64,000 bases of DNA from Chelydra serpentina. Its lineage: Eukaryota; Chordata; Testudines; Chelydridae. Shown piece by piece: positions 33,894 to 45,232 of this stretch. Under the pieces are notes generated by a model. It was not told where the DNA came from, did not search any database, and was given only the letters and a program-made list of their open reading frames with translations. Position 1 is the first letter of the stretch, and every line of letters starts with the position of its first letter. The position numbers and the translations under genes are program-made. Location of the stretch: positions 40,597,501 through 40,661,500 of the forward strand of contig JBAIAC010000023.1 in the NCBI GenBank assembly GCA_037349315.1, given 5' to 3'.

Positions 33894-35783
33894 GAGCTGG
33901 CTAACTCCAGGTAGCCGTCTTTTTATCAAACAGTCAGTGCACAGCCTCCCCTCCTGGATCCCTTGGTACTGGGTCTCTTCGGCACTCATCCTATGCTGCA
34001 GTCTGAAGACCTGAGGCACACCCAGGTGTTACACTGCGCATGCCTAGGACACAGTCTCACTGATTTATCTTAGGCTGAGACAAGGCTTGAAGCTTCAACA
34101 CGTAGGCAACTCGTTCAGACTTTGGCATTGGGCCAACTTCTAGGGCGTGGGTGCCATTCCAGCAGGCTGGATGAAGGGCTTTTGACCACTCACAGGCAGG
34201 CCAAGTCAGTGCTCTCGGATGGAGCCAATAGCAGCTGGCCTTGGATTGCCTCCTTCTTGGGAACCTTCTCTCTTCTCCCAGCCTGTCTTCCATCCCAGAC
34301 GCAAGTTCCCAGCTGGTCAGCCAGATAGGAATCGGCAGGGAATCGTGGTAGCCATTGGCATGGGGGTTCAGGGACAAATTGGTGCAGAGCTGAGAGCGGC
34401 TCTGTCTGGAGATACTGACTGGCAGTGAGATGCTGTTGGCTCATGGGCAAAGGTGGGCTCCTCCTTGGGTTTATCAAGAAAGCAGAAACCAAAACTCAAT
34501 GTCCTCTTTGAGGCGGCCTCTGCATATTCCCGTTGGTGCAGAGGTCTCCAAAGTGTGGGGCTTGACCACATGGGGGGAATGGAGGAATGTTCGGGAGCAC
34601 CACCGAGGCCCAGGCCAGCCCCCACGGGGGCAGGGAAGGAACGCCACCCTGCTCCGCTTCTGGCCCCAGCCCTGGCTGTTGGCTTCCCTCCTGGTCCTGC
34701 AAATGGGGCTTAGCTCCCAGCCTCGGCCCCCTTCCTCCTGTCTGCATCCCCCACTCCTGGAGCCACACCCTTGCTCCTGGCCCCGGCTCTGGGAAGGGGG
34801 GCGCAGACAGGGGCAAAGGGGGGACATGAGGTATTACTGCATTAGTGGGATGAAACTGCCTGTGGCTTCCAGTCTCTTTTAGGCTACATCTATAATGCCC
34901 GCTTCTTTCGCTGGCATATAGGGTGCACACGAGCATAACCCCCCTCGCATGGGTCAGAATAGCAGTGTGTCCGATGAAGCCCAGCTTAGGAGAGCAGAGT
35001 AAAGACACATCTGAAGAGCGTGGTGAAGAGGTGGCATGAAAGAAAGCATGAGGGCTGCTTTGGAAAAAGCAGATAAACCGGTGGTTGAGGCTGGCATTGC
35101 TAGCAGAGCAAAGTGGCAGATAACATGATAATAGACAGGAGTGGATCGGAAGGGAGGAGTAAAGTTGAAAAGGGCCTTGAATCCTCCATCACTTGTGTGA
35201 CCACAAGAGGGGGCAGAACCTAATCCCCGGACCTCAGGAACATGTTCAGTGCAGTCAGCGCCTCTGGAAAGCTTGCTAGAAAAATCAGTTCCAAATGGAC
35301 TGACATGTAAGTGAAGGACAACAAGTAAAATCTAATCGCGATGCATTGAGGTGCAGAGAAATATTCAACGGGGTGCTGCAAAGAGAAGCATTCCATCTTG
35401 TTCCATGTACTCTTTGTTAAAGATCCGAACAAAAGATTTTAAGTACACATTACCTTTGTAGATTATACATATCGTAGATGGGGGAGTGTTGCGAAAGCGA
35501 GGAAATAAAGATTAGCGATATGGGCAAGAGTGATAAACTGACATTAAATACCAGCAAACATGTCAAGGAAAAAATACAATATCTAGTATTTAATCAGAGT
35601 CAGAAAGCTGAAAAGCAGAAGTGACTGAAAGAACCCGAGGTGCTAACAAACAGCAGTAATTAGTTACCAGCCGGTAGTAGGGCTTTTTCTGTCAGAGTAG
35701 AGGAAGCAGACAGCTAAAGCAAGGCCTCTCTTTCTGAATCTGTTTTTGTTTACACTCAAAGGGTTCTCCTTTCTAGATTCTAG
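33894..35783. other. Copy B intron 4, middle part
   Basis: 34535-34880 is GC-rich and starts CAGAGGTCTCCAAAGTGTGG, resembling an hAT-type terminus, but I could not define both ends. The rest, including 34990-35780, shows nothing recognisable. Confidence 0.4.
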
Positions 35784-37050
35784 GCATAGGCATGTGCACG
35801 GGGTGTGCCAGGTGTGCCCAGGCACACCCTAATCAGGGTCACCCCAAGCACCAACAAAAAAAAAAAGGCGGCTGGACTGCTGGAGGTGGGGGGAGGGGCG
35901 GGGGAGTCCAGGCTGGGAGGTGCGGGGGAGTCCAGGGTTGCGGGGGCCTTCTCTGCCCCCACTCTCCTCTGCGGGGCAGAAGCTTGCTGGTGCTGGGTCC
36001 GGAGCTCTGTCCTGCTTCTCCACGGCAGCCGGCAGCCAAGCTCCTGCCTCTTCCCCCAGCCTGCTGAGTACTCGCCCCTCCTCCCCTCACTCTCTCTCCC
36101 TGCCCCCGATCAGCTGTGTGCTGGGGAGAGAGAGGAGGCAGTGGAGATGAGGCAGGGGCAGGGCCTTGGGAAAGGGGGTGGAATCGGGGTATACCCCCTC
36201 TCCAGCCCCCTGCTGTGAACTGCTTAAGGCAGGGGGCTGGGAGCACCCCCACGACTCCAGCCCGCACTCCTGCACCTCCATACATACCCAGCCCCCCTGG
36301 GGGTTGGAGAATTGGGCAGCAGGGGGTTTCTGGAGGGGGCAGTCAAGGGACAGGGAGTAGGGGGGGTTGGATGGGTCGGGGGCTCTGGGAGGGCCTGTCT
36401 GGGGGCAGGGGTGTGGAGAGGGGTCGGGGCAGTCAGGGTCAGGGAGCAGGGGGGTTAGATGGGTCTGAGGTTCGGGGGTGCTGTCTGCGGGAGCGGGTGT
36501 GGAGAGGGGCCGGGACAGTCAGGGGCAAGGGAGCACGGGGGGTTGTTAGATGGGTCGGGAGTTCGGGGAGGGCTGTCTGGGGGAGGGGGTGTGGAGAGGG
36601 GTCGGGGCAGTCAGCGGCAGGGAGCAAGGGGGGTTAGATGGGTCAGGGGTTCTGGGGGGGATGTCTGGGGGAGGGGGTGTGGAGAGGGGTCTGGGCAGTC
36701 AGCGGCAGGGAGCAGGAGGGGTTAGATGGGTCGGGGGTTCTGGGGGGGGGGCAGTCAGGGGACAGGGAGTGGTTGGATAGGTGTGAGAGTCCCGGGGGTC
36801 TGTCGGGGGCGGGGGTGTGGATAGGGGTTGGGGCAGTCAGGGGACAGGTAGTGGTAGGGTTCTAGGGGGGCAGTTAGGGTGAGGGGGGTCTCAGGAGGAG
36901 GCAGTCAGGACAAGGAGCAAGGGAGGGTTGGAGATTCTTGAGGGGTGTAGTCGGGGGGCGGGAAGTGGGAGGGAGTGAATGGGGGAGGGGCGGGGCTAGG
37001 GCAGGGCTCCCTGGGTGCACACCCTAATGAAATGTGCTGCACACGCCTAT
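35784..37050. mobile_element. Non-autonomous DNA element carrying a minisatellite
   Basis: The termini GCATAGGCATGTGCAC and GTGCTGCACACGCCTAT are inverted repeats. The flanks GATTCTAG (35776-35783) and GACTCTAG (37051-37058) look like an 8-bp target duplication with one change, as in hAT elements. The interior is a G-rich tandem array. It lies in intron 4 of copy B, about 230 bp before exon 5. Confidence 0.65.
36330..36960 (+). repeat. G-rich minisatellite
   Basis: About seven imperfect units of 80-90 bp, each containing the phrases GGGTTAGATGGGTC, TGTCTGGGGG, GTGTGGAGAGGGG and GGGGCAGTCAG. Many runs of three or more G on one strand make it a strong candidate for G-quadruplex formation. The glycine-rich frames over it are translations of the repeat, not genes. 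Confidence 0.85.
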
Positions 37051-37283
37051 GACTCTAGAGTTACATTTTCCAAATGTTATACAATGGAGTTTTAGCCATA
37101 TGTCTGAGGAATGCCAACTGGAGTCCTGAGGCTGAAATCCCCACACATGATGCTGAAAATGTATCTTGCTGAGTAATTAACTCACTGGCAAAATTTCACC
37201 CGGATATTTTAACATTTGAGACACCCACCATGAATTTGTTAAAAGCAACGAATGAAAGCATCTTACTTTTGCCTCTCTCACAG

Positions 37284-37460
37284 CTGTATGATGTTTTCCC
37301 CTGGCTCATGGATCATCTCCCAGGCTCTCACCAGAAGGTATTCTATTGCCAAGAGTTTCTCCGGTCTTTTGCAAGGAAGGAGTTCAGAAGCCACGAAGAG
37401 AGCGGGTCACCAGACAAACCACAGGATTTCATTGATTTCTACCTGGCTCAGATAGACAAA
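37284..37460 (+). CDS. Copy B exon 5
   Basis: 177 bp, canonical, after CTCACAG and before GTAAGT. It encodes LYDVFPWLMDHLPGSHQ and ends PQDFIDFYLAQIDK. Open in phase. Confidence 0.92.
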
Positions 37461-38264
37461 GTAAGTGTCTGTGCTGTATATGACTACTATGCCTTTGGGG
37501 CTTCATTGCTGTCCTCTGTTCCATTTAGTTTTGGGATGTTTTGCACCCTTTCAAATAAACATAACTACTTTTCAGAACAAAAAGTCAAAACATTTAGACC
37601 ATCCTTCATTTTCTTGTCTTTTTTTTTTCCCGTTTCTTTCTTTGGCTGAAACTATTCACCAAATTTGACCTGAATTCACAAATAGTTTTGGCGCCCAAAA
37701 AGTTGCATTTGTCACAAAATTACTATCTAGAAAAAAGGTTTTTTGGCCAGATCTACTTTTTTATTATTACCACAGCACCCAGGAGGCCCTACTATCTAGC
37801 CCAACTAGAGACCATTTTCTAATTGGTCAGTATGTCAGGCCTCAAATAGAATGTCTCCATCTGTGAGGCACTGCCAATCACGTCCAGCCATGCCCCCAAT
37901 TCCTCCTCCCTACCTTTTACCACCCAAGAAAGTCATAGATATAACTCGCTGGTCTTCAGCTGCTGCTGCTCTTTGTTCTTAACGGGTCCTCTGAATACTG
38001 CACTAACACTGGGTCCAATCCTGAACCGGGAGCAAGGCTTGAGTGACAGGGCATTGCATGAGGAAACCATGAAGGAGCATGGAGGGAGGGATCCTCATTC
38101 CTGTTTCTCAGTGTTCTTTTAAAAATACAGATTTTTTTTTATTTGGTAAAGTTATAGACACTGCACATCGCTGGGCATCAAACCAGTACAGAGTGACACT
38201 CATTATTACCCAGACTGTCCTACCTTCTGCACCCTAACCTCGAACCTCTGACTGTCACCTGCAG
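37461..38264. other. Copy B intron 5
   Basis: Short intron with a T-rich tract near 37619-37630. Nothing else recognised. Confidence 0.5.
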
Positions 38265-38400
38265 AGCAGAGCTGACCCTGATTCCACCTTTGATGAAGAC
38301 AACCTGGTCCAGAGTATTTTCGACCTTTTCTTGGCAGGCACAGAAACCACCGCCATGCGCTGGGCAGTGCTCAATATGGTGGCTTACCCAGAGGTCCAAG
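38265..38400 (+). CDS. Copy B exon 6 with in-frame 6-bp deletion
   Basis: 136 bp against the canonical 142 of copy A. It encodes SIFDLFLAGTETTAMRWAVL; copy A reads AGTETTTTTLRW, so two residues are missing just after the oxygen-binding threonines of the I helix. The frame is kept. The change would shorten a helix that spans the haem face, so it might affect function even without the exon 4 lesion. Confidence 0.9.
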
Positions 38401-40365
38401 GTGAGGGGGTTGGGGAAGGTACACGCACCATACAGAAGATTGTGCATTATGTAGGAAGTAGCCACTTCTGCGCAATTTTTTAGGTGATTGTAAGTCTAAA
38501 ACTGGCAGTTGGTGGCTGCAGCTCCAAGATGGGTCCCTGATATAAAAGAAGATGCCTGAACTTGGCCTTGAGTCAGGCCTCTTTGATTTCTGACCTCCGG
38601 TCACTGCCCCTTGCTAGTTAGAGATATAGGGTTTTCCACAGTTTGTGTCTGGTTCTCAAGCCAAGCTCTATCACCTTTCCGCAGGATACTGCTGCTTCAT
38701 TCAGATACACTCAGATGTCCAAATAAATCACAAAGTCCCAACGCAAACAAACTTCACACACTCGGGATTTCTTCTTCCCAGCAGTTCCCTGAATCACAAG
38801 TACCTAAACATTTCTTCCCTCCTGGGGTTCCTTCTCCAGTCATCTGACTCTATACACGGGTTCTCTCAAGCTCCTTTGAAGAGACTGTCAGTAATCAGTT
38901 CACCCTCTCTCTTGGTTATGAAGGAAGTGAGGTACTTATATATGCTGCCTCCTTCCCAGCATGCCTTGCAACACAGTCTCTAATTCTCAGGTGTCCCTCT
39001 GGGCCACAAGTCCTAGTGTGTGTTGGTGCTGCCCAGAAAAGGGGAATGCTGGCGTGGAGGCCTCCTTTAGAGGAACATGCTGTTGTAGTCATAGTCCTCA
39101 ATGAGGAACGTGCCCCTGGCCGGGGAAGTGCTTTCAGAGTTGTTAACCAGTAAAGTTGTCTATGTGATTGCGCAAATGCAGGACTTTTAATTCCCTAAAC
39201 TCTATTGTCCCCTACAGCACATGCAGATGGTGCTTCCTGAGTGTGTCTCAGTTATTGCTGCTCAGTCCCTTCCATCTTCACTTCCAGGCAGAGGTGATGC
39301 GTGGGTGGGGGGATGCGGGGTCACATGCCCCCCCTCAGATTTGCTGCTTGGCTTGTACTGAGCATGCTCAGTAACACTGCTGAAGCCGGCTGCCCTCACC
39401 CCTTCCCGCCACCCACCCCGCCCCCACTATTGGCAGGCATGGGTCATCTCTGTCTCCAGAATAGAGACCAACTTTTATTTCATACACACTGTTATGTGAC
39501 ACCCCCCCCCCCCCACTGGTCACATGGAAGGGCAGAGCAAGAATTAATTCTGGGAGAATGAGAGGGGATTCCTGGGAACTGATTGAAAATGTGGAGGTTG
39601 GTGCATTGATTGGCTTGTGGCTGTGGGCGTTTGTCAGAAGCAGAAAGCAGTGAGAAAAGCCAGGAGAAATCGGAGAGCAGTGGTAAAAGCATGGCTTGGA
39701 GTGGATGCAAAGAAAGAGCTTCCTTTGGTCAGAGTGCTGGCAGGGAAGGCAAGCTTGGAAATTAGGAGCAAGGGAAACTGCCTCTGGTTTGATCCTGCGG
39801 TGTTCAGGGAAACAGGTCTCGGTGTACATTCTTTGCAAATCCACAGGATTTGTATAATCAACTTCTCCTCCTAACGGAAATGACCAGCGAGGCCCTGCAC
39901 ACTGGCTATCTGCTGAAGCCAAGGGGCAATGCTATGAAGCCCTCTCGTCCTTCATTGATAAACAGGAACATCATACGTATGCATTGGCCAAAAGGGGGCC
40001 TTGAATCCTTTGGCTGCCATTCTATATCCCAGCTATTGCTTTCCCAGCTATCGCTTTCACCTTGCAAGGATGCTTCTTTACTTGCCGACATCTGTGAATG
40101 TCATTGCACTCTGCTAGCACTAGAGGGCTCCTGTTTCCAGCTAAGATAACGTCTTGATTGCTCGACACTTTGAACTCCTGCTCTGCTAAACTGTACTCCC
40201 AGCTAGTCCCACCTCAGATCAAACTCTGTTGTTCTCTCAGGACCTGAAATAAACTGTATTGGACAGGTGCTGGGCACGGCATAGAAACAGGAGTCTAATC
40301 TGTGAAACGAAGCCAGAGAAAGGTTTCCCTGTGCAGCAGCCTTGTTCCTGGCTGCCTCAGAAGCA
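38401..40365. other. Copy B intron 6, left part
   Basis: A poly-C run of about 14 bases is at 39501-39514, inside a GC-rich segment (39290-39540) of unknown origin. No gene recognised; the frames at 39368-39922 have no recognisable family. Confidence 0.4.
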
Positions 40366-40440
40366 GACACCACAGAATCGTGGGACTGGAAGGGACCTCG
40401 AGAGGTCATCTAGTCCAGTGCCCTGCACTGTGCACTCATG
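40366..40440 (-). repeat. CR1/SINE tail fragment
   Basis: GAATCGTGGGACTGGAAGGG followed by AGGTCATCTAGTCCA is a diverged reverse copy of the common CR1/SINE 3' end. Confidence 0.6.
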
Positions 40441-40714
40441 GCCATGAGTGGTTACTGAGGGTGCTGCCCCCACCATCAGTCTTCCTCTCCGAGAAAAGAA
40501 AGGGAAAAGCTCTTCACCAGGGCCGAATTTGGCCCTGACACTGAGTTTCAGCCATTTGTTGTCTGGGTCTCTGTGAAACGTGCTGATAATCTCTCCCAGG
40601 TACTTGCTTCGCCTGTCCTGCTGGCAGGGCTTTATCCTCTCACTGACGTTAACCCAGCAATAAAGGAGAGATTCAAAGAAGATTCCAGCAGGGAAAGAAA
40701 AGGCTCCAGGATTA

Positions 40715-40848
40715 GGGTGACCAGATGTCCTGATAATATCGGGACCGTCCCAATACTAGGGGCTTTGTTTTCTATAGGCAACTATACCCACCCCCCCAAC
40801 CCTGGAAAAAAGGTGTCCCGATGTTTCACGCTTGCTGTCTGGCCACCC
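40715..40848. mobile_element. Short palindromic MITE
   Basis: 134 bp starting GGGTGACCAGATGTCC and ending GTCTGGCCACCC, with TA on both sides (40713-40714 and 40849-40850). The TA target fits a Tc1/mariner-type miniature element. It ends about 55 bp before exon 7. Confidence 0.65.
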
Positions 40849-40905
40849 TATCCAGGATACACACGCACACAGTCCAAAATGTGTGTCCTTAATGTTTCCC
40901 TTCAG

Positions 40906-41093
40906 AGAAAGTCCAGAGGGAGCTGGATACTGTGCTGGGTCCCTCCATATTAATCGGCTACGAGGATCGGAAGAAACTGCTCTACACCTACGCCGTGATT
41001 CATGAGATCCAGCGCTACAACAACATCATTGCAGTTGCAGTTCCTAGAGTATGTGTAAAAGACACAATGCTGCAGGGATTTCCCATTGAAAAG
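40906..41093 (+). CDS. Copy B exon 7
   Basis: 188 bp, canonical. It encodes EKVQRELDTVLGPS, then AVIHEIQRYNNII with the ExxR pair, ending MLQGFPIEK before GTACAG. Open in phase. Confidence 0.92.
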
Positions 41094-41962
41094 GTACAGA
41101 GCCATTCTCTATCTTTATAGCTCCTCCTTCCATCAGAGCGACAATGTACTGGTAATCCAACTAATCGGTGTGTCCACATACACAGTGGGCCTGATTCTCT
41201 TTTGCTTTGCAGCGCCTTCACTTTCTTCCAACACCGAAATAATAAAGCTGATGGATAAGGCCACTGGGAAATACCCCTGATTATAGGGAGTTCTTCAAAC
41301 ATTACAGAATTAGCAAAGAGCTCGGGGAGACCCCTCTTGAAGCCTGCTGCAATCTGGCTGTTCTCAGCTGCCCTGTCCCTTAGGGACCTTGGCAAAATTA
41401 CACTATGGGCAGAGCCAAGAATAGGGGAAAGCTCAAAGGTGACTTCAAGCCACCTTTAATTCCCGCTCCTACATCCTACCTGGTGTGTTTCTTGGCCAGA
41501 AAGAAGGGTTGGACCCTGTATCTCTTCTCCATTTATAATTTTTAAATCACACACTGAACGTCCTTGTTTTTCAAATTTGGTATCAGCCCATCGAACCCTT
41601 ATCAGCGTCTTGCCATTTTAACATCAGAAAAATATAACTTTGTAAATTTAAAGCAATTGTTTAAAAATGTTAAACATTACTCTCTTTGCTTCCATTGGAG
41701 TCAATATTAAAGCAGGGAGGATTCTGGGTATAAGACTTTTCCACTGGGCTCTCTGTTGCTGGTGTTTCCAGCAACATGACTGCTGTCATCAGATTCAGAA
41801 GGACAAATAGAAATGTATTGTCCAGCGCACTCCCAATTTATTCCTGAGGACATAGGGTTTTCTCTAGGTGACCTTCCACGTAAGGTAATAAATGAAAACT
41901 GTCTGTCCTTAGCCATCTGTCTGATCGAGACACACTGAACTGAGCCAAATTTTCCCTTGCAG
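41094..41962. other. Copy B intron 7
   Basis: Nothing recognised. Confidence 0.5.
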
Positions 41963-42104
41963 GGCACCATTATTCTCCCAAATTTAACCTCTGCCTTGCT
42001 TGACCCCGAGCAATGGGAGACACCTCGACAGTTCAACCCAAATCACTTCCTGGATCAGGATGGACATTTTGTGAACAAAGAAGCTTTCTTACCATTCTCA
42101 GCAG
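41963..42104 (+). CDS. Copy B exon 8
   Basis: 142 bp, canonical. It encodes GTIILPNLTSALLDPEQW and ends EAFLPFSA, the first half of the haem loop, before GTAAGA. Confidence 0.92.
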
Positions 42105-42127
42105 GTAAGAGCACTGACAGGCAAAAG

Positions 42128-42563
42128 CAGGGCCGTCCTTAGCAGACACAGGATACACGGCTGCATAGGACCCCCAAAAATTGGGGCACCACTGGGACAG
42201 CAGGTAAGAGTCAGTCGGCTCCTGCACACCCAGCGTGTGCTGCAGTCTCCTTAGGCAGGGTCCGTATTCACAGAGCCGAATGCACCAGCATGGCGCATTC
42301 CGCGTTAGGGGGAGGGTACGGGGGTCTCTGCGGGGAACTGTGACTCTGTCGCGATGAGGCAGGCTGAGTGGCTCGATATCCTTTGCTGCCTCATCTCCCC
42401 CGCCCCGCCTTGCCCCCTGGGCTGCGAGCCCGGGCTACCGAGCATCTGATGCGTATGAAGCTCAGTGTGTGTCAGCAGTGTGTGGGGGGGGTTCTTCTGG
42501 GAGTCTGCGGGCACCAGTTTTATAGTACTGCGTAGGGCCCCATAAATCCTAAGGATGGCCCTG
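42128..42563. mobile_element. Non-autonomous hAT element
   Basis: 436 bp with termini CAGGGCCGTCCTTAG and CTAAGGATGGCCCTG, perfect or near-perfect inverted repeats. It is flanked by GGCAAAAG (42120-42127) and GGTAAAAG (42564-42571), an 8-bp target duplication with one change. It starts 24 bp after the exon 8 donor. Confidence 0.85.
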
Positions 42564-43251
42564 GGTAAAAGCGTTTTAGTGGGTTCAATTGTGAGGGGTG
42601 AATTAATGGATTAGCAGTGGAACCTTCTAATTTATACAAAACCCAGCAGTCTCACCCCATTTCTCAGCAAAGATTTCATTACAGAAGGCTAGATGGACCA
42701 TTGATCTGACCTAGTATGGCCGTTTTTATGTTCTGATTAATACTAAAATGAGAACTGTCAAAACAAAGGAAGGTATATTTTGTGATGGATTTTAATTGTT
42801 CAGTTACTAATTTGCAAAAATAATTATTATGCATTGGATCTCCCAATCATTAATACAAATTAGTATAATTCTATTGCATTTAGAAATCAGAAGGCAATAA
42901 ATATAATCCCCAACTGTACAGTAACAATTATGTGGAAAATGGCCTTATCTCCTGTTCCTCCATGGTTACTCAACAGCTGTATCAGTTTCAGAGGACAGAA
43001 TATATTGTGCCACATGTGCACAGACCTATCCTCAAATCTTGATAACTTCTGATGTACTAAATGACTTCACCTTAAACAGATGGTATTTTTCTTCCACCAG
43101 TGAGAAGTAGGATTTTGCTGGCTTTGAGCTTTGACCAGGTCAGATACACAAGGATTAGAATACATTCAATCCAATTGTAATTCAGATTTTCAAATGAAAA
43201 AACAACAACACATTTCCCCTGCTCTCAATCACTGTCCCTTTGTTTTTGCAG
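42564..43251. other. Copy B intron 8, right part
   Basis: AT-rich sequence with nothing recognised. Unlike copy A it carries no gypsy insertion. Confidence 0.5.
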
Positions 43252-43430
43252 GGCACCGTGTGTGTTTGGGGGAGCAGCTGGCAAGGACTGAGCTCTTCAT
43301 CTTCTTCGCCAACTTGCTGCGGGTGTTCTCATTCAGGCTACCAGAGGGAGTGAAGGAAATCAACACCGAGGTTATTCTGGGGGGTACATTGCAGCCTCAT
43401 CCCTATAAGATCTGTGCTGCTCCTCGCTAG
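43252..43430 (+). CDS. Copy B exon 9
   Basis: 179 bp including TAG. It encodes GHRVCLGEQLARTELFIFF with the haem-ligand cysteine, and ends YKICAAPR. The 3' flank reads TGTTAGACCTTGGGAAAT near 43572, similar to the flank of copy A. Confidence 0.92.
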
Positions 43431-43720
43431 GCTGCAGCACCCCACAAAGCATGTGAAGAGCCATTAGGCAGGCATGAGTGCCTTTGTGAATTTCCACCTT
43501 GTACCTCTTCCCCTCTTTCTACTTCCAGCTTTGAGGATGGTGTCAGGCCAATGGAGTCTATTTCTCTATCTGTTAGACCTTGGGAAATTAATCTGCAAAC
43601 CACTGACACTTCATTATTGTTCTGTGCCCGGGCTTTCTCCTTAATAGACTGCAGAGAAAGAAAATGTAAAACAAGGAATTACAGAGTCAGGCTTTAGTTA
43701 GGACCCAGAATGTGTTAGAT

Positions 43721-44404
43721 CAGGGATGGGCAAACTTTTTGGCCCGAGGGCCACATTGGGGAATAGAAATTGTATGGCGGGCCATGAATGCTCACAAAAT
43801 GGGGGTTGGGTGCGGAGGGGAGGGGAAGGGCTCTGGTTGGGGGTGTGGGCTCTGGGGTGGGGCTGGAGATGAGGAGTTTGGCATGTAGGACGGTGCTCTG
43901 GGCTGAGACCGAGGGGTTTGGAGGGTGGGAGGGGGATCAGGGCTGGTGCAGGAAGGGTGCATGTTCTGGTTGGCGGTGCGGGCTCTGGGGTGGGGCTTGG
44001 GATGAGAGGTTTGGGGTGCAGGAGGGTGCTCCATGATGGGATCGAGGGGTTTGGACGACAGGGGGGATCAGAGCTTGGGCAGGAGGTTGGGGTATGGGGA
44101 GAGGCTCCAAGCGGCGCTTACCTCAAGCGGCTCCCGGAATCAGTGGCATGTCCCTTCTCCGGCTCCTAGTCGTGGAGCGGCCCCCGACCCTGCTAGCGCT
44201 GGAGCAGGGCCATGCAGCTGCTTCTGGGAGCCGTGTAGTGCAGCCCCCGACCCGGCTGGCGCGCCGGAGCAGCCCCTGACCTGGCGACCCGGCTGGAGCG
44301 CCGGAGGGGGGCTGAGCCGCGCAGTGTAGCTCCGGCCCCTGCGCCCCAGCGGGAGCTCGTGGGCCGGCTTAAAATGGCCCGCGGGCCGTAGTTTGCCCAC
44401 CCTG
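43721..44404. mobile_element. Non-autonomous hAT element
   Basis: 684 bp from CAGGGATGGGCAAACT to AGTTTGCCCACCCTG, inverted termini of hAT type. The flanks are TGTTAGAT (43713-43720) and TGTTAGGT (44405-44412), 8 bp with one change. The interior has G-rich tandem-like units (GGGCTCTGG, GTTTGG). Confidence 0.85.
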
Positions 44405-44540
44405 TGTTAGGTGTATCGCACTGAAGTTGGAGTTGTGGCAGCAGCAGAGAGCGAGGAGGGGAAAGGAGGAACATATTACCTCTGTGTTACCAGGTTTAGC
44501 TTTAATCAACAAGTTCTTATCCACAACTCTAATCTCTGCT

Positions 44541-44752
44541 CAGGTTCGGCTCCAGGCACCAGGAAAGGAAGCAGGTGCTTGGGGTGGCACATGTGAAGGG
44601 GCGGCATTCTGGCCATTCCTGGGGCGGCACATTTCATGGGTGGTTTTTGTTTTGTTTTTTGCTTTGGCAGCCCAGGCTGCAGCTTTTGCGGGGAGGAAGG
44701 GCGCTTCGGTGGCTTGGTGCTTGGGGCGGCAAAAAGGCTAGAGCCAGGCCTG
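44541..44752. mobile_element. Short non-autonomous hAT-like element
   Basis: It starts CAGGTTCGGCTCCAGG and ends AGAGCCAGGCCTG. The flanks TCTCTGCT and GGTCTGCT agree at six of eight bases. It shares the CGGCAAAAAG phrase with the element at 45430-45633. Confidence 0.6.
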
Positions 44753-44787
44753 GGTCTGCTACAGGCTGTGAGATCTGATCTGCTGCA

Positions 44788-44838
44788 CTCATAGAATCAT
44801 AGAATCTCAGGGTTGGAAGGGACCTCAGGAGACACTGT
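44788..44838 (-). repeat. SINE/CR1 tail fragment
   Basis: TCATAGAATCATAGAATCTC followed by GGGTTGGAAGGGACCTC is the reverse tail of the family. Confidence 0.7.
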
Positions 44839-45232
44839 TTGTGTCTTATGCAATGCACACACAAAACTGAGAGTCATCTCCAAACTGGTAACGCTGCCAC
44901 CGAAAACCTTTCCCTCTCTCCACTGTTCGTTATGTACATAGATTCTAATGAAAGGCAGATTGTTGCTTATTGGTACTGCAAACAATTTTCCATGAATGCT
45001 CCTTTGCATTTTTCATGACTCTGTTTTAGCTGGTTTTGCACCTTTTGGTGGTTGCTTTTCACAGATGATGTAGTGCATAAGTTGACTGGCAAGAATGACA
45101 AAGCAGTTAGTTGAGAGAGTGAATTTCACATTCATAATCACAGGTATTAGCACTAGAAACATGATCCTAAAAGTTAACTCTTATTGAACCAGTGATCAGA
45201 GACATACCATGTGACCTATTGTCACAGAGTCA
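44839..45232. other. Intergenic stretch
   Basis: Nothing recognised. Confidence 0.5.

Larger units (their letters stand above)
26110..43430 (+). pseudogene. Cytochrome P450 family 2 (CYP2J-like), copy B, nine exons, frameshift in exon 4
   Basis: A microsomal haem monooxygenase gene with all nine CYP2 exons: 26110-26280, 27554-27716, 29239-29388, 32978-33128, 37284-37460, 38265-38400, 40906-41093, 41963-42104 and 43252-43430. All have AG/GT borders. Landmarks are the N-terminal anchor and PPGP hinge, WKQQRR, PWLMDHLPG, AGTETT, HEIQR, and the haem loop FSAGHRVCLG across exons 8 and 9. Exon 4 is 151 bp instead of 161; the 10-bp loss lies near its start and gives a stop at 33028-33030. Exon 6 lacks 6 bp in frame. 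Everything else is open, so the gene is either a very young pseudogene, a null allele, or carries an assembly error in exon 4. CYP2J is the best match I recall (GTxILxNLT, GEQLARTELFIFF). Confidence 0.85.

Noticed and set aside
34453..35008. Overlapping frames of 86 to 170 codons on both strands
   Set aside because: GC-rich segment, probably a transposon piece; the peptides are proline/glycine-rich with no domain.
36116..36865. Glycine-rich open frames
   Set aside because: They translate a G-rich minisatellite in several frames at once.
39490..39520. Regulatory poly-C element
   Set aside because: A simple homopolymer in an intron with nothing else to support function.
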